From contig OZ024928.1 of NCBI GenBank assembly GCA_964017235.1, forward strand, positions 2,232,001 through 2,296,000: 64,000 bases of DNA, written 5' to 3'. Source of the DNA: Sabellastarte sp. h YS-2021 (lineage: Eukaryota > Annelida > Polychaeta > Sabellida > Sabellidae). Each line of letters begins with the position of its first letter. Positions within the stretch are counted from its first letter, which is position 1. The notes below the pieces were generated by a model. It worked only from the letters and a program-made list of their open reading frames with translations. It was not told where the DNA came from and did not search any database. Below are positions 1 through 11,565 of this stretch, one piece after another. Position numbers and translations under genes: made by a program.

Positions 1-2258
1 GTTAGTTTGTTGAACCTAGAATAATTAAATAATGTGGGTTGAACTTGGCCTTTCAGGGAAATCATTCTAAATCTGAATAGACAATTTAGATAATTCATTA
101 TGTTTAGATCTTGATATTGTAATATGAACCATTAATCAAACATTACTATTCATGTTGGAACCATATTACCACCCTCGGCACGCTACAGTATTAACGATTT
201 TAATATTTAATCAATACTGTGTAGTAACGACTTGTTTCAATTTGACTTATGCCATAATTCGACACACACAGGATGTTAAAGAACAACTGAAACTTGTGCG
301 CAATCACTGATGCTTTTGTCAGCTCTATATTGATTGGCCATACGCCAATATGGAGTGCTGATTCATAATATGTAGTTGGAATTTATTATTGACCCTTATA
401 AATCACGGTAAAGGATTAATTCTTTGGCCATTTTGTGTCTAAAGTGTATTTATAAGTGGCATTTGAGTCAACGAATATTTTTCTATAAACAAGTTTATGT
501 TGTTTGCATCAAAACAGCATATGCTCCAACTAGGCCAAGTAAAGATGTTAGTAAACATGGGTAGATTTAATGGAAATCACATACTTTTCTAGAAAGTTAG
601 ACAGTGACTCACATAAATTGAAACAATTCACACTTTTCCGATACGGCAACCAATATACATTTTGCCTTTCCAAAACTATTTGTTACAGTTTTTAAACAAT
701 TCATGACTGAAACAACAGAAACCCCCAATATGGTTGTTTTGTTATTTTTTATGATATTATGTCTAGTTATTATATCATTTTGCATCTGTAGGATGAAACT
801 CTAACATGGCGGTCAAAGTATTAATGATGAGAGGTTTCAAACAAATAAAGATCTAGAATGGTGAATCACTTACATGGATAAAATATATAAAATATACTAT
901 TCACACTTATCAGATAATACAGCCCAATGTTCTTACATTTCACAATGATTGTTCAAGCTCTGGCACACTCTCAGACTGTTTTGTGAACGATGTTTTTTTC
1001 AGAAGTTTGTTTTCAACTTCATAATAAAACATGCACCTGATATTTTAAACAGTTCAAAACCATCGCAGTGCTGACCGTAAATGCGGATGTTGTAGGTTAA
1101 GCTAGGGCCCCATTTCCAGACTTTCTAGGTGCTTTAAATTTATAACTTGAACCAAATGTAATCAGAAAACATTTCCACTGTTCATAACTGAAACCTCAAA
1201 CTGAGTGAAAATATAAAATAAATGACATTAATACAGTAGGGTACCTAGATAGGTGAACAATTAAAGCTATACTTTCCTTTCAGCTTTGCTTGCGTCGTTT
1301 GCAAGTGAGAAGTGTACATGGTATGCTTATTTCAAAAGACAGTGCCTAATTACAGAGCTTAGGATCAATTTTGTTGGCATTTAGACCCACACAGATATGA
1401 AGGAAAAAATCTTCAGTTAAAAATTAAAGAATTTTTCAAGGATGTTTTACCATTGTGCTCATAAGCGATATTGGAGAGGTTAGGTGTTGGAGATGGAATA
1501 CCCTTCCAGACTCTCTTTATTCCATTTACTTCACATGTGTTTAATAACTGACTGTTTTGCCATTTTAAGTAAAAATTGAGCCATTTTTAGATTAATCAAG
1601 AAAAATGGTGGACAATAAATGTAAAATGTCATTTCATGTGAAGGTCATTTATTTTTAAGAGAGAAGACAAAATACAAAATCATCATATTGTGGACTGTGA
1701 TTTAATTTATTTTGTTTCTCTCCTGATTAAAAAAAATATATATATATATAAATACTGTTGGGTAATTTTTCTTATTGACTCCTTAACAACGCAATGTATT
1801 GTATCATAAAGTAACAGTAAAATCTCATTTGGAAAAGAGAATCTATTACTGAGATAATAGCCTTAAAACCATACAAATCACTATCTTAGTCTGATAAGCC
1901 TACTCTGTGGCTATTAGTAGCCATATATAGGCATGATGTTATTGTTTTATGGAAAAATAGGTGAGTGAGAGATAACAAGAAAACTCCAAAAAATACCTCA
2001 CTGATGTTCCATTCAGACAACAGGCGGTATTAGCTGTGGCATGCACAGTATGCACAAACAAATGAAGAACGGTATACCTCCTGTAAAAGCCAGATACACA
2101 CCTCTAGCAACTGTTTTACTTCAGAAGAGAATCATAATTAGGGAGGACAATGGTCACATTTTCATGGCGAAAAGATCAGGAATGATTCTGTAAATATACA
2201 AAAATCTTACAGCACAACTTAACTTAACTGGGAACACAGAAACAGACAGAATAGTATA
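1..2258. other. AT-rich non-coding stretch, nothing recognised
   Basis: I see no long open frame, RNA gene or repeat family member here. The only simple structure is a short (TA)n run near 1736-1751. Short open frames are isolated and show no motif. Confidence 0.5.
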
Positions 2259-2458
2259 TCAGTTTGGGGCAAGGCATAAGTAACACCCAAGTATTTGTTA
2301 ACAAGTTTGGATTTATTTTTCAACAATTAAAAGTGTTAGTTACAGTTAAAACATCCATGTTAACATTACTTTACAATCACAATAACCAGAAAACACTAGC
2401 TCAGTATTTTAACCAAACAATAAGCCACCAATTGGCAAAATTTGTCTAAGTAAGAGAT

Positions 2459-2673
2459 CAGTTTAAGTTACATTACAGCTAACTTAAAGTAAACTGACAT
2501 AATGTTCATAATCCATATTTTAAAAGTAAATCTGTCTGTAAACCAACTACTTTCCTGAATTACAAGAAGACAGTTTAAGTTACCCTACAGCTACTTAAAG
2601 TAGAATCATATAACACATATAAGTTACAACCTTAGAGCATATCTGTCTGTAACCAATTAATTTTCTGAATTAC
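2459..2673. repeat. Two-copy imperfect direct repeat (~105 bp units)
   Basis: Unit 1 (2459-2563) and unit 2 (2571-2673) both begin CAGTTTAAGTTAC and both end in a TCTGTCTGTAA...CTGAATTAC block, with diverged middles. The pair lies about 400 bp beyond the 3' end of the minus-strand YR retroelement copy 1. It could be what remains of that element's terminal repeats, but no matching unit was found at the other end, so this is only a possibility. Confidence 0.6.
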
Positions 2674-3070
2674 TGTTACTCACTACTAACTACTACCAAT
2701 TCAGTTAGACACATGAAGGTTAAAGAACTACAAAGCCAGATATCAGTAAGTATTTTTAAAAATTTTTAAACATTTCAATGAAATGTAACTTTGTACTGTG
2801 AGATATCCAGTTGCTACCAGTTAGTTAACATACATACACATAAGCTTGCTTGTGAGCTTAAATTATTATAATCATATTTATAAAACTTTTGCATCAAGCA
2901 TACTGCAAATTACAATTTTTTAAAATTATGACTATAAAACTTTATGGATTTAATTTGTATAAGTAGAATGTTACCATAAGTAAAATAAATTTTCTGAAGA
3001 TTATACTTGATCTAGAGAAAATAAAAGTTTAAAAACCAATTTAGAATATACCCCAAACCCAAACACAACA

Positions 3071-3985
3071 CTAGGGGTAGGAAAGCACACGTTGTAAAGT
3101 GGTTGGAACCATAGGGGTTGCTTTAGGGGTTGAATTGAGATACACCCAAACCGCTTCACTCTTCCAACTACCATGCTGCTTGATTTTATCTAGATCTACA
3201 TTACTGTTAAAGGCAAGGGAAGCTCTACTATGTCGAAATGCATGAAACGTATAATGCTTTGAATCTAAACCTAGAGCTAATACTACCATTTTTAAAAAAG
3301 ATCTTGCTTTAAAACTAGTCAGTACTTTTTTCCCCGATTTTGTTTTAACCATAAACAAGGGTTCTTCCTTATCTTGACCTAATATTTTAATCATTTCTTT
3401 CAAAGCCTTCACTGGGCATATAATAGAATCTTTTAGCAAAGGTAGTTGTACTACGTGAATTTCACCAGACTTTTGCATGGTTTTTGAGCAAGTAATTAAT
3501 ATGTGTTCCCCCGGGGGACCCCATATAACATCCCCTAGTACTGGGAACCTAGTTCTGTCAAAGTCAGAAAGATTGTCAGGACACAAAGAACCTAATCTAA
3601 AACATCCAAAGAAAGAAACCAAACAAAGGGCTACATATGTAGCATGATTTGTGAAGCGTTTCATTTTCAAAATTAGTTTCTTTAGCAATTCAGGAGAAAA
3701 GATACCTTTAATTTTGACTTGCATTCTGGCATTGACATGTACTGATTTCACTGTAATGGCCAATTATATAATGAAAAATAGTGACCTAGTATTGATAAAT
3801 GATTCCTCAAGGAGCATGCTTTCAGACCATTTTGTGCTAAAAACTCCAGGTACAATAAAACTGTCTCTTCTTTCTGAGGCAAACATCAAGTTCATTTTCA
3901 CCATGAAAGACACAAATAAATGAAAGCCAGCCTGGTAAGCTCGAGAAGTCCTTGGACGCAAAGCACCTTGCAAGCGAAACTCCAC
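3071..3985 (-). pseudogene. Tyrosine recombinase of YR retroelement copy 1
   Basis: This recombinase would integrate the circular cDNA of the element. The N-terminal core-binding part lies at about 3764-3985 and contains ALRPRTSRAYQAGF, the usual start of DIRS-type recombinases. The catalytic part is one 230-codon frame at 3071-3763. Its active-site set is visible: the first Arg in CFRLGSL, HxxR in FHAFRHS, and the HGSW box followed by VWVYL, which carries the presumed nucleophile Tyr. The two parts sit in different frames, so at least one frameshift breaks the gene near 3765. It follows the RNase H region at 4119 directly, as in related elements. The class is clear; activity is excluded by the break. 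Confidence 0.85.
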
Positions 3986-4118
3986 AGCCTTGGATAGAGT
4001 TGACAGGACTGCTGAATCTGCAAATATAAAGTTCTGAGGGGCAGTAACTTGCTCCTGCTACAGCCAAGATTTTATAAATTTATATAGGCCCACCAACAGT
4101 CGGACAACAGGGTTACAA

Positions 4119-6933
4119 TTAAATTTCAAACGATGGATATAACATATTGGGATCTGTTTCTTCCCATATACAGGACTTCATGTATTGCACTGTTGTACTA
4201 TTACAGTAAGAATACGTATGCCATCTAGATAGGATATCTGCATAAACGTTGTTAATACCTGCTATATGCTTTACTTGCAATTGAACATTATGTAAGGCAG
4301 AGAAATACCAAACATTTCTAACACATGCCATTAGCCAGGGATCTCGTATTTTATGAAATGTGAAAGCATGGACTACTGCTACATTATCGCACCATATAAT
4401 TACTTTTGAGTTTTTCCAATATTTAGCCCATAGCTTAAATGCAACAAGTTTATTCACAGCCTCCAAATGTACTATTGAAGCAATATTTTGTATAGGTTCT
4501 GGTATTTCTATGGCATAAACCTTGCCTTTGAAAGAACCACCAACCATTTTTAAAGATGCATCCACAAATATTTCATGATGACTGACATCTTTTCCATGTA
4601 TGGCTACAACACCATTAAATTGATCTAAGAATTTATTAAACCATGCTATATCTTTGAAAAATCCCCTAGGTAACAAAATGTAACCTCTATCGGGAGCTTG
4701 TCTGAGAACGCTTAAAATTCTATTCAAAAATAGTCGAGTTGGTTGAACACATCTGTGTATATGTAACAATTTACCTGTTGATTTTTTGTGGCACAATGTT
4801 ATGTGTCCATTTTTTACATAGTTGCTTTATATCATTCAACTTTTGTAGTGGAATGGTTAGGGTTCCTATCCATGCATTAACTTGTATACCAAGACATGTA
4901 ATACTTTCAGCAGGACTGTCTAATTTTTTGGAGTTAATGGGTAAACCCAGGTATGATAGTAAATTTTTTAAAGATAGAAAGTCACTAGATGCTTTTTGAG
5001 GGGGAAACTCCCAAAAAATCATCCAAATAGTTCATAATTCATATTTTATTTTGCCTTAGTTTCCAAGTCACTAAATCTGTACAAGACTGGCATGAGGCTG
5101 CACCCGTGGCGAATCCAAAAGGTACTCCTAAATCAACAAAAATACTATCCTGCCACTTTAGTCCCAGCACTGGATAGTCGAAAGGGTCTATTCTAAGATT
5201 ACGAAATGCTCTTTCAAGATGTATTTTATATAACAATGCATTAGGACCTATTGCATTAATTTTTCCACCAGTAAATCAATGGTTGGATATTTTAGTTTGA
5301 ATTCAATATTATCAAAATAATTTGGTGTAACACAAGAGTTCACACTTTGACCTAAAGGCCACGAAAGTTCAACAATCACCCTTACCCCCCCATCTGGTTT
5401 ATCACGACCCATAAGGGGCGAAAAGTGCATTGTTTCAAAGGGTTGTTCCTTAAATGGACCTAACATTGCCTGTTTACTAGTTTCCACCTGAAAATATTGA
5501 GTAACTCCTTGAGGCCGGTAATTTGCAGATTTATGATTTGCAATATGTGTGTTAGGTGTGAATTTATTATAGTTGATATTCATTGGAAATCCAAATTCAA
5601 TATATTCTGCTATAATTTTATAGTCGTAATTCTCGACAAGTTGTCTCCATGCTTTAACATTCAGAGTAGAAGGAACACGTATACGAGCACCTTTATAATT
5701 CGGTACTCCATAAGTCCTAACATGACTATGAATCTTTTGTAACCATTGCTTTGTAGGTTCGAACTGGCTGGCTGGCTGGCTGCCTTCGGTTGTACAATAA
5801 TATTCTGGTATAGCAAGGGGTATAAATCCATAAGATCTATGTACCTCTTCACTTTCATCATTCCCTTCTATAATTATGACAGAACTATCATCTGTAGTAT
5901 TAACTGATGGGGATTTTACAACAATACTGGTTGTTTTTTGTACGATAATGGAGTGATTTAAACTCCATGATGTTTTATTCACCAGATTTAGCGAAAACAT
6001 ATTAGTTTTATTCATTATATCATGTCCATAACTAAATTGTTCAAATTAACTTACATAACTATAGCAATTAAAATTACTCTTATCACTAAAAGATTGTTCT
6101 TGTTTACTGTACAAGTACTGAGTGTCGTCAGAATGGCATGCAGCCAAATTTTGGGGGGTTTTGATAACGTTGACATATGAAGTGAAATATTCTTGACAAC
6201 AACATATAGCCGACACATTACCATGTATACAATCTATGCAACCATCAGTACATAAATTATAAGATTTCCCAAGGTTAGCAGAAGATCTCAGGAAGTTGCC
6301 AGACAAAGAAGGCACACTTCGCTGCGTATCAAGTGAAGAATTACTCACCTGGCAATCATGTGCACTTTGCTGGGTACAGCATATATTAATTTTAGTATTT
6401 TTACCATAAACGTACTGAGAGTCACAAAGACACATGTTAGATGGTTTTGTATCATATTCTTGGCTATATTCACCTTGAGTACCATCCATATTTACTTGGC
6501 TATATACCTGTGACATTTTAGTGTTAATGTCACTATTTTTAATACTATTTTTCATAATGAAGGCAGCCCGCCCCGCAGTACTGCCTTCATGACAAGAGAA
6601 GTTCAAGTAATTGGAATCTAGAATTTTAGGCTGAGCGACCAGCCAACTGATTTTATTTACTCTATATAGTTGCATATTAAACATATTATGATACATGTAA
6701 TTATCAAGCGTTAAATTACTGACCCCGTTAGTTTGGTGGCCACTATGATTTAACCATGAATTAGCCAGCCATTCCCTTGACTTTTCTACATTTATGTTAA
6801 TATCACTATCACAACCTTTCTGGTTATGTACACCTTCTAATAATATACTTTTGTCGTTAGCAGATTGACTAATACTATATAAATATATATTCTCAACTGC
6901 CATAGACAGATTAGTGTATATTTTGTTAAACAC
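4119..6933 (-). pseudogene. Reverse transcriptase / RNase H of YR retroelement copy 1
   Basis: The reading runs from 6933 down to 4119. A linker of unknown fold (6046-6933) is followed, after one in-frame stop at about 6046, by the RT N-terminus (5248-6015), which holds HFSPLMGRDKPDGG and VIVELSWPLG. A one-base loss in an A run near 5255 shifts the frame before LLYKIHLERAFRNLRIDP and the LGVPFG box. The catalytic YLDD codons are at 5018-5029, just after an in-frame TGA, and the frame shifts again into 4771-5022. RNase H (4119-4796) keeps its acidic set: FVDAS, HLEA, WCDN and YADILSRW. At least two frameshifts and two stops make it non-functional. RNase H ends just before the recombinase. Confidence 0.85.
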
Positions 6934-8194
6934 ACTGTTTGTCAGCCTTTACTGTCCCTGTTTCTGTTTTTGAATTACCATTCCTCATACGAATGCATTG
7001 ATTAACTGGATGTTCGTACCTTTTCTTTGTAACAATATGAACAGCAATGTTGGTACAAGATGCCAGAACTAACATGGTCACTATCATTTTTGCATTTTCC
7101 TTTGTTGCAAAACACACAAACTTGAGTATTGCTAGTTGTTGTACTTTTAACTGTTTGCAACATACGTTGTGTGTTTTTTTTACATTTTTCAACAAGATCA
7201 GTGTCACTCCAGGTAAATCTACCTTTCTCCATTTCTTGGAGAACTACAGCATGAGCTTTACGAGCTGTACCTAGAGATAGTTCTCTCCTGGGGCCACGGT
7301 GGCAGAGTGGTAACACTCTCGCCTCCCACCTCTGCGGCCGGGGTTCGATCCCCGTCATGGCCGTAAGTGGGAAAGCTGGTAGTTGCTTGCCGTTGGTCGG
7401 CAGTTTACAGTACAGAACCCTAGTGAACTATATGTACTGGTTTCCTCTGCCCTTCCAACTACCCGTCGTGATATGACCTGTACAGTGTTGAAAGCGACGT
7501 AAAACCCCAAATAAACTAGAGATAGTTCTATTGCATCCTGCATCAACATTGAAAAATATGACAACATATAATCTTTGTTTTCTACTGAACTTTCTTCTAA
7601 AATACACAATAGCATGTCCTGTACCCATTGTTCATTTGACATGTCGTCATATAAAGGTTGTTTACTACCTGATGAGACAGTACATAAATCTTGTGGCCAA
7701 TTAATGGGAACCTTAATTTTTGTAACACCTGCTCATTATCTACCCGAGTTAAGAGTTGAAGTGGGCCTACCTGAATAGTCAGTACGTGATGCATTTTGGT
7801 ATTGCTGCATCCTTTTCTCGACTTCAGCTTGTACTCTCATATCAGTCTTCACTTCATCTAAAGACGGAATCTTCTGCACATTCGAATGCATGGCTTTTGG
7901 GGAACTGTGAGCCGATGGTACAGCAGACAAATCAGAGATGCTCGTCTTCTCTTCTTGTCTTTTCAACCTTTCGTCTTGTTCTTTCATTTTTGAACACATT
8001 TCTTGGACAGCATTCATTAAAACATCTAATTTTTGTGAAATAGACATGTCCTGACTCTGCCGAGTACCCGCCCCATCATTTACAACATCTTCTTGCAAAT
8101 GTTTATCAACAGTAGTTTTAATTTTTGAAGAATTTCTTTGTATTATTCTTCTTCCCCATTTTTTGAAACACCCAGTTAATGCATGAGGAATCAA
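6930..8194 (-). pseudogene. Gag-like protein of YR retroelement copy 1, split by a SINE
   Basis: The N-terminal piece (7736-8194, 152 codons) is predicted coiled coil (KLDVLMNAVQEMCSKMKEQDERL). A middle piece lies at about 7530-7735. After the SINE at 7285-7515 the frame resumes with ARKAHAVVLQEMEKGRFTWS, a block shared with gag of the elements at 19960-26640 and 50275-56110. A Cys/His knuckle region follows (CVFCNKGKC...H...HCCSYC). The role, packaging element RNA, is inferred from position and the knuckle. The protein is broken by the SINE and by small frame changes. Confidence 0.7.
7285..7515 (+). mobile_element. tRNA-derived SINE (family 1) inside gag, with target duplication
   Basis: The head (7289-7364) reads as a degenerate tRNA. 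It has an A box TGGCAGAGTGG near 7300 and a B box GGTTCGATCCC near 7342, so a pol III promoter is present. The body continues with GTGGGAAAGCTGGTAGTTGC and ends in GACGTAAAACCCCAAATAAA, a tail style common in mollusc and other invertebrate SINEs. Perfect 14-bp duplications CTAGAGATAGTTCT flank it at 7271-7284 and 7516-7529. Related copies lie near 42.8, 47.1, 49.2, 58.6 and 60.2 kb. Confidence 0.88.
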
Positions 8195-9776
8195 TGTACA
8201 CTATGTATTAAAGCCACGTGTTCAATACCATACGCCTCGTATAGCATACACTGGTAAATCAAAAAGCCTGTAGTGGCCACATGCCAATCTCACAACGATT
8301 TTCTTGAAAGACTGGGAGAGTTTATATAGTGAAATTTTTTGGCGGGAATTTTCATTTTCAGACAAGGTCACCCCACCTAATTTGCATATTTGCAAGAGAA
8401 ATTCACCTTTAAACTACTTTAATATTAAACTTTCAAGGTGTACTTTGACCAGGCCAAATGTAAGGAATTTTTTTATTTTCTTCCCCAAACTGATATAGTG
8501 TGCTATTTCACCAAGTTACATACGCATCACCCCAAAATTTGGAGGAAAGGCAGCATAACAGCTACAGACATAATACGATGCCCGGAAGTTTTCTGTAAAC
8601 AGAAATTGTGAACAGTTAAAAACAGTTTAGTACATGGCCATAGAAAGCAGGAAGTGAAACAGTATACAAACTTTTACTGGCAGAAGTCTGACAGAACACG
8701 GAGGAATGAAAAATTATTGAAACACTTATAAGCATAGGCAATACCGTCTATAGTGCGACTGTGGCATAACGCTTGTTTTTATGTGTGTAACTGGCAAATA
8801 CAAGATAAGATGTCAAGTAGAATTAAAAGGAATACAAGGTTTTCCCGATAAACAATTCTCAACTTCAAAGGTTTCCTCCACCCTAGCTAGTTTATTTTGC
8901 ACCTTTTCCATACTTTGCAGGCCACAATTCTGATATAAGGAGTAGCTTCTACTGATGACTTTTGGGAAACTCCCAGACAGAAGAAGTAAATTAACATTCA
9001 AAGTAAGTTAAATTCTACTAAGAGACAGAACAAATAATTTCCATCCATATTTTGATATTTATATATAATAGAGAAATTTTCTGAATTACACTTATTTTTA
9101 AATTTTATCATGAGTAAAGCAAAAAAGTAATATCTGAGTCTGAAATATAATTATTCTTTGCAAGTGTTATTTTGTGGTGTTTATTAGCTTCCAACTTGTT
9201 TGGATAATACATTAAGTATAAGTTCATCTTTACCTGAAGAAATTTAAACAAAAATTCATAAATCATCTATAAAAAGTGTCAATAGTATAGGGGCACTCGT
9301 GAATATAAAAAAACCTGTCATTTTTAAACTTTAGATTTCTGTATCATTTCTGCATGGATATTGATGTAAGAAAAATACATACAAAAGCTCTGTAAATCAT
9401 CCAACTATCACAAAGTTGATAACTAATCTCTTTATATGTACTATTATATTGCTGTATTAATAGAAGGTTTAGCAAAAGGTTTAGACAAAACACCCCTGTC
9501 CTTTAACGTACAAGGATCGTATTTGAACTTCTGACACAGTGGCAAATAACTTGAGCATTTTATGGAAGTTTTAAAATGATTAAAAGTCTGCCTCTGACCA
9601 CCTCACGGTGAGCATGTGCAGATGAATGTGAGCATGCACAGATGAGGTTTTTGCTATGATAACTGAATGTGTAGTCCACAGTGTATATGAGGTTGTGAAT
9701 CATTCATCTTTCAGTGTAATACGGTGACATAAGGTGAGTGGAGGTAGAAGGAAGTTTTCACTAACGCCTATAACCG
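8195..9776. other. Non-coding stretch, nothing recognised
   Basis: I see no coding or repeat family signal that I can name. A small local duplication of GTGAGCATG..CAGATGA occurs at about 9607-9645. Confidence 0.4.
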
Positions 9777-9912
9777 TGGATTATACTGCCTGAAGCGAGA
9801 GGGATACACCAAATTTTGGAAAATATAAGACATCCTTGGAGGCACTTCCACTTCCGCTGTAAAATCTCTAACTGCAGGATGTACTGTCTGTAGTGTGACA
9901 GGAGTATAAGTA
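9777..9912 (+). repeat. Diverged fragment of the CACACTACAGG MITE family
   Basis: The block GGGATACACCAAATTTTGGAAAATAT...GGAGGCA...CTGTAGTGTGACAGG resembles the right part of the MITE at 18764-19324 and, in reverse complement, the fragment at 17388-17480. The left end was not found. Confidence 0.4.
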
Positions 9913-10400
9913 GCCTTGCTCCAGGCCCATATGTGTATAATATGTTCAGAATAGGTGCAGAAATATTTGGCAATCATAATGTACGCATTCAGAATTTCAA
10001 AGCAAGAAGGCAAGCTCTTCTTTAGCAGTATAGAGATATAGAAAATCTATAAGACTACATTATGGAAATGTAAAAGACAAACTTGAGCCTTGTGTAAAAG
10101 ACAAACTTGAGCCTTTAGCAAGGCTAGGGTACAAGCAAAATTCAGCTTATGTTTACTGTGTACGGATGTATACTTAAGCTATATTGTTCTATTATCTTTC
10201 AGCAAAAATCCGTTGGAATATGGCCCCAGTGTACTCTTCTGTGGATACCTTCTTATCTGAGACTTTGTTAACTTACAGTGAAATTATAATTCATTGTCAA
10301 ATATGGATTATTCAAAGACATTATTACTCAAAAGTGATGCTTCATAGAAGTAAAACAACCCTTAAGACATACATTTCTGATACAGTTATTGTAGAAATTA

Positions 10401-10519
10401 ATTACGCCCCTCCACTCTCGTTTTGATAATGATTTTGTTTAACTAGCGCACTGGTTTCCCCTTTGTGGGAAAGATATTGCACCTACAAAGTGGTAGATTA
10501 GATTAGATAGATTAGAATT
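10401..10519 (+). mobile_element. 5'-truncated LINE 3' end (same subfamily as LINE A)
   Basis: It matches the 3' UTR of LINE A (about 14226-14337): ACGCCCCTC, TTAACTAGCGCACTG, GGGAAAGATATTGC and CCTACAAAG, ending in a TAGATTAGATTAGAT-type microsatellite tail. Only the last ~120 bp are present, as expected for heavily truncated LINE insertions. Confidence 0.8.
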
Positions 10520-10664
10520 ACCCCATCCTACCCAGAGGGACAAGGGCCCTATGCAAAAATGGCTGACACTTTTTGAAACTATTCCAGACAACAATAAACC
10601 AGTCTTTAATTCAAAACCAATTTTGAGAAAAATCTTTTTTGATTAGCCATGTAGCTAAGACAAA

Positions 10665-10844
10665 TGGTTTTACATTGGCGACTTAAACTCAAGATTTGAT
10701 AGAAAATTTGGTTTTAGAAATTTTGATGAATCCAAAATGCTGGTCCAATTGAACCTTTATGATGTTTCTCATATTTTGAATTTAGTCCCCTCCATTCCAG
10801 TGGGCGATGATAGGTCTCATTATTTAAATCTTTCTATTTTCTAA
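10665..10844 (+). pseudogene. Possible endonuclease (EEP-fold) fragment of a LINE
   Basis: A 59-codon open stretch begins with FYIGDLNSRF, which resembles the GD(F/L)N(S/A)R motif of AP-type endonucleases in non-LTR retrotransposons. No second catalytic motif such as SDH was found, and the frame closes at both ends. The assignment rests on one motif and could be chance. Confidence 0.3.
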
Positions 10845-11229
10845 ACCAGAACCCACACTAAGTTATTATCCATAATCTATCTATCTCCTTCCTTGATCTA
10901 CCGCATTTTGTTTCACATAAAATGCATTTATCCTGTGAAATTGATATTATCACAATTTAAGCATGTTCTACACACATAAGAGGAAAGAGGGATTTAGTCT
11001 TTTGATATAAGTACGGTAATAAGTGTGTTAATGTGCACCTCAATACAGCAGGGAAATTGATCTAAACATCAATGACAGGATAGAGTCTTGACGCTTGGGA
11101 TGTGAAGTAATTACATCTAAAGAAACTTACTTAAGGCTTTTGATAGTAACAAATGCTTTAATGGTCCTGTATCATTGTTACCAGTTTGTTACCAGTTTGT
11201 CCAATGACTATTTATCATACAATGACCAT

Positions 11230-11563
11230 ACTTACTCCCTTTAAAATGTATATAGGTGTCCATGTTCACTGGGAGACCATACCTCATATCATTCAAAGAT
11301 TCAAGCTTATCACAAAAAGCAGTTTTCCCAACTTTCTCGGATGTCAGATTCCAGTTAAAACGCATCTGAAACTAAAGAACAAGGTAAGTGTTTTTTTTCA
11401 AATATTACTTGATAGGCTACTGGTAGAACTTTCAAAGAGGAATCGCAATTTCAGGCAACTACTAGGCAATTTTACAGCCAACTTATTGTTACATACTTCG
11501 CCTTTGATGACTCATATAAAAAAGGAACAATTGTGGATCTAAATTGGCCAAAAGGACACCCTA
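11230..11563 (+). pseudogene. RT N-terminal part of YR retroelement copy 5
   Basis: The segment CPNFLGCQIPVKT-like (seen as SFPNFLGCQIPVKTHLK) matches the linker of copy 2 (LLNYLGCTIPVNS, about 25190). Further on, HTSPLMTH and then, after a frameshift, GTIVDLNWPKG correspond to the DIRS RT blocks HxSPLMTR and VIVDLSWPKG. Coding similarity stops at 11563, where LINE A begins. At least one frameshift lies between the two RT blocks. Confidence 0.7.
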
Positions 11564-11565
11564 AA

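Larger units (their letters stand above)
3069..8194 (-). mobile_element. Decayed tyrosine-recombinase retrotransposon, DIRS/Ngaro-like (copy 1)
   Basis: Reading the minus strand from 8194 to 3071, the order is gag-like protein, RT with a long N-terminal linker, RNase H, then tyrosine recombinase. This is the gene order of DIRS/Ngaro/PAT elements. Frames are broken by single-base shifts, in-frame stops and a SINE insertion in gag. The proteins are clearly related to those of the better preserved element at 50275-56110 but much diverged, so this is a different family or a far older copy. Terminal repeats could not be identified with confidence, so the limits given are coding limits only. Confidence 0.85.

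Noticed and set aside
7289-7364. tRNA gene
   Set aside because: A and B boxes are good, but the sequence is the head of a repeated SINE with its own body, tail and target duplication.
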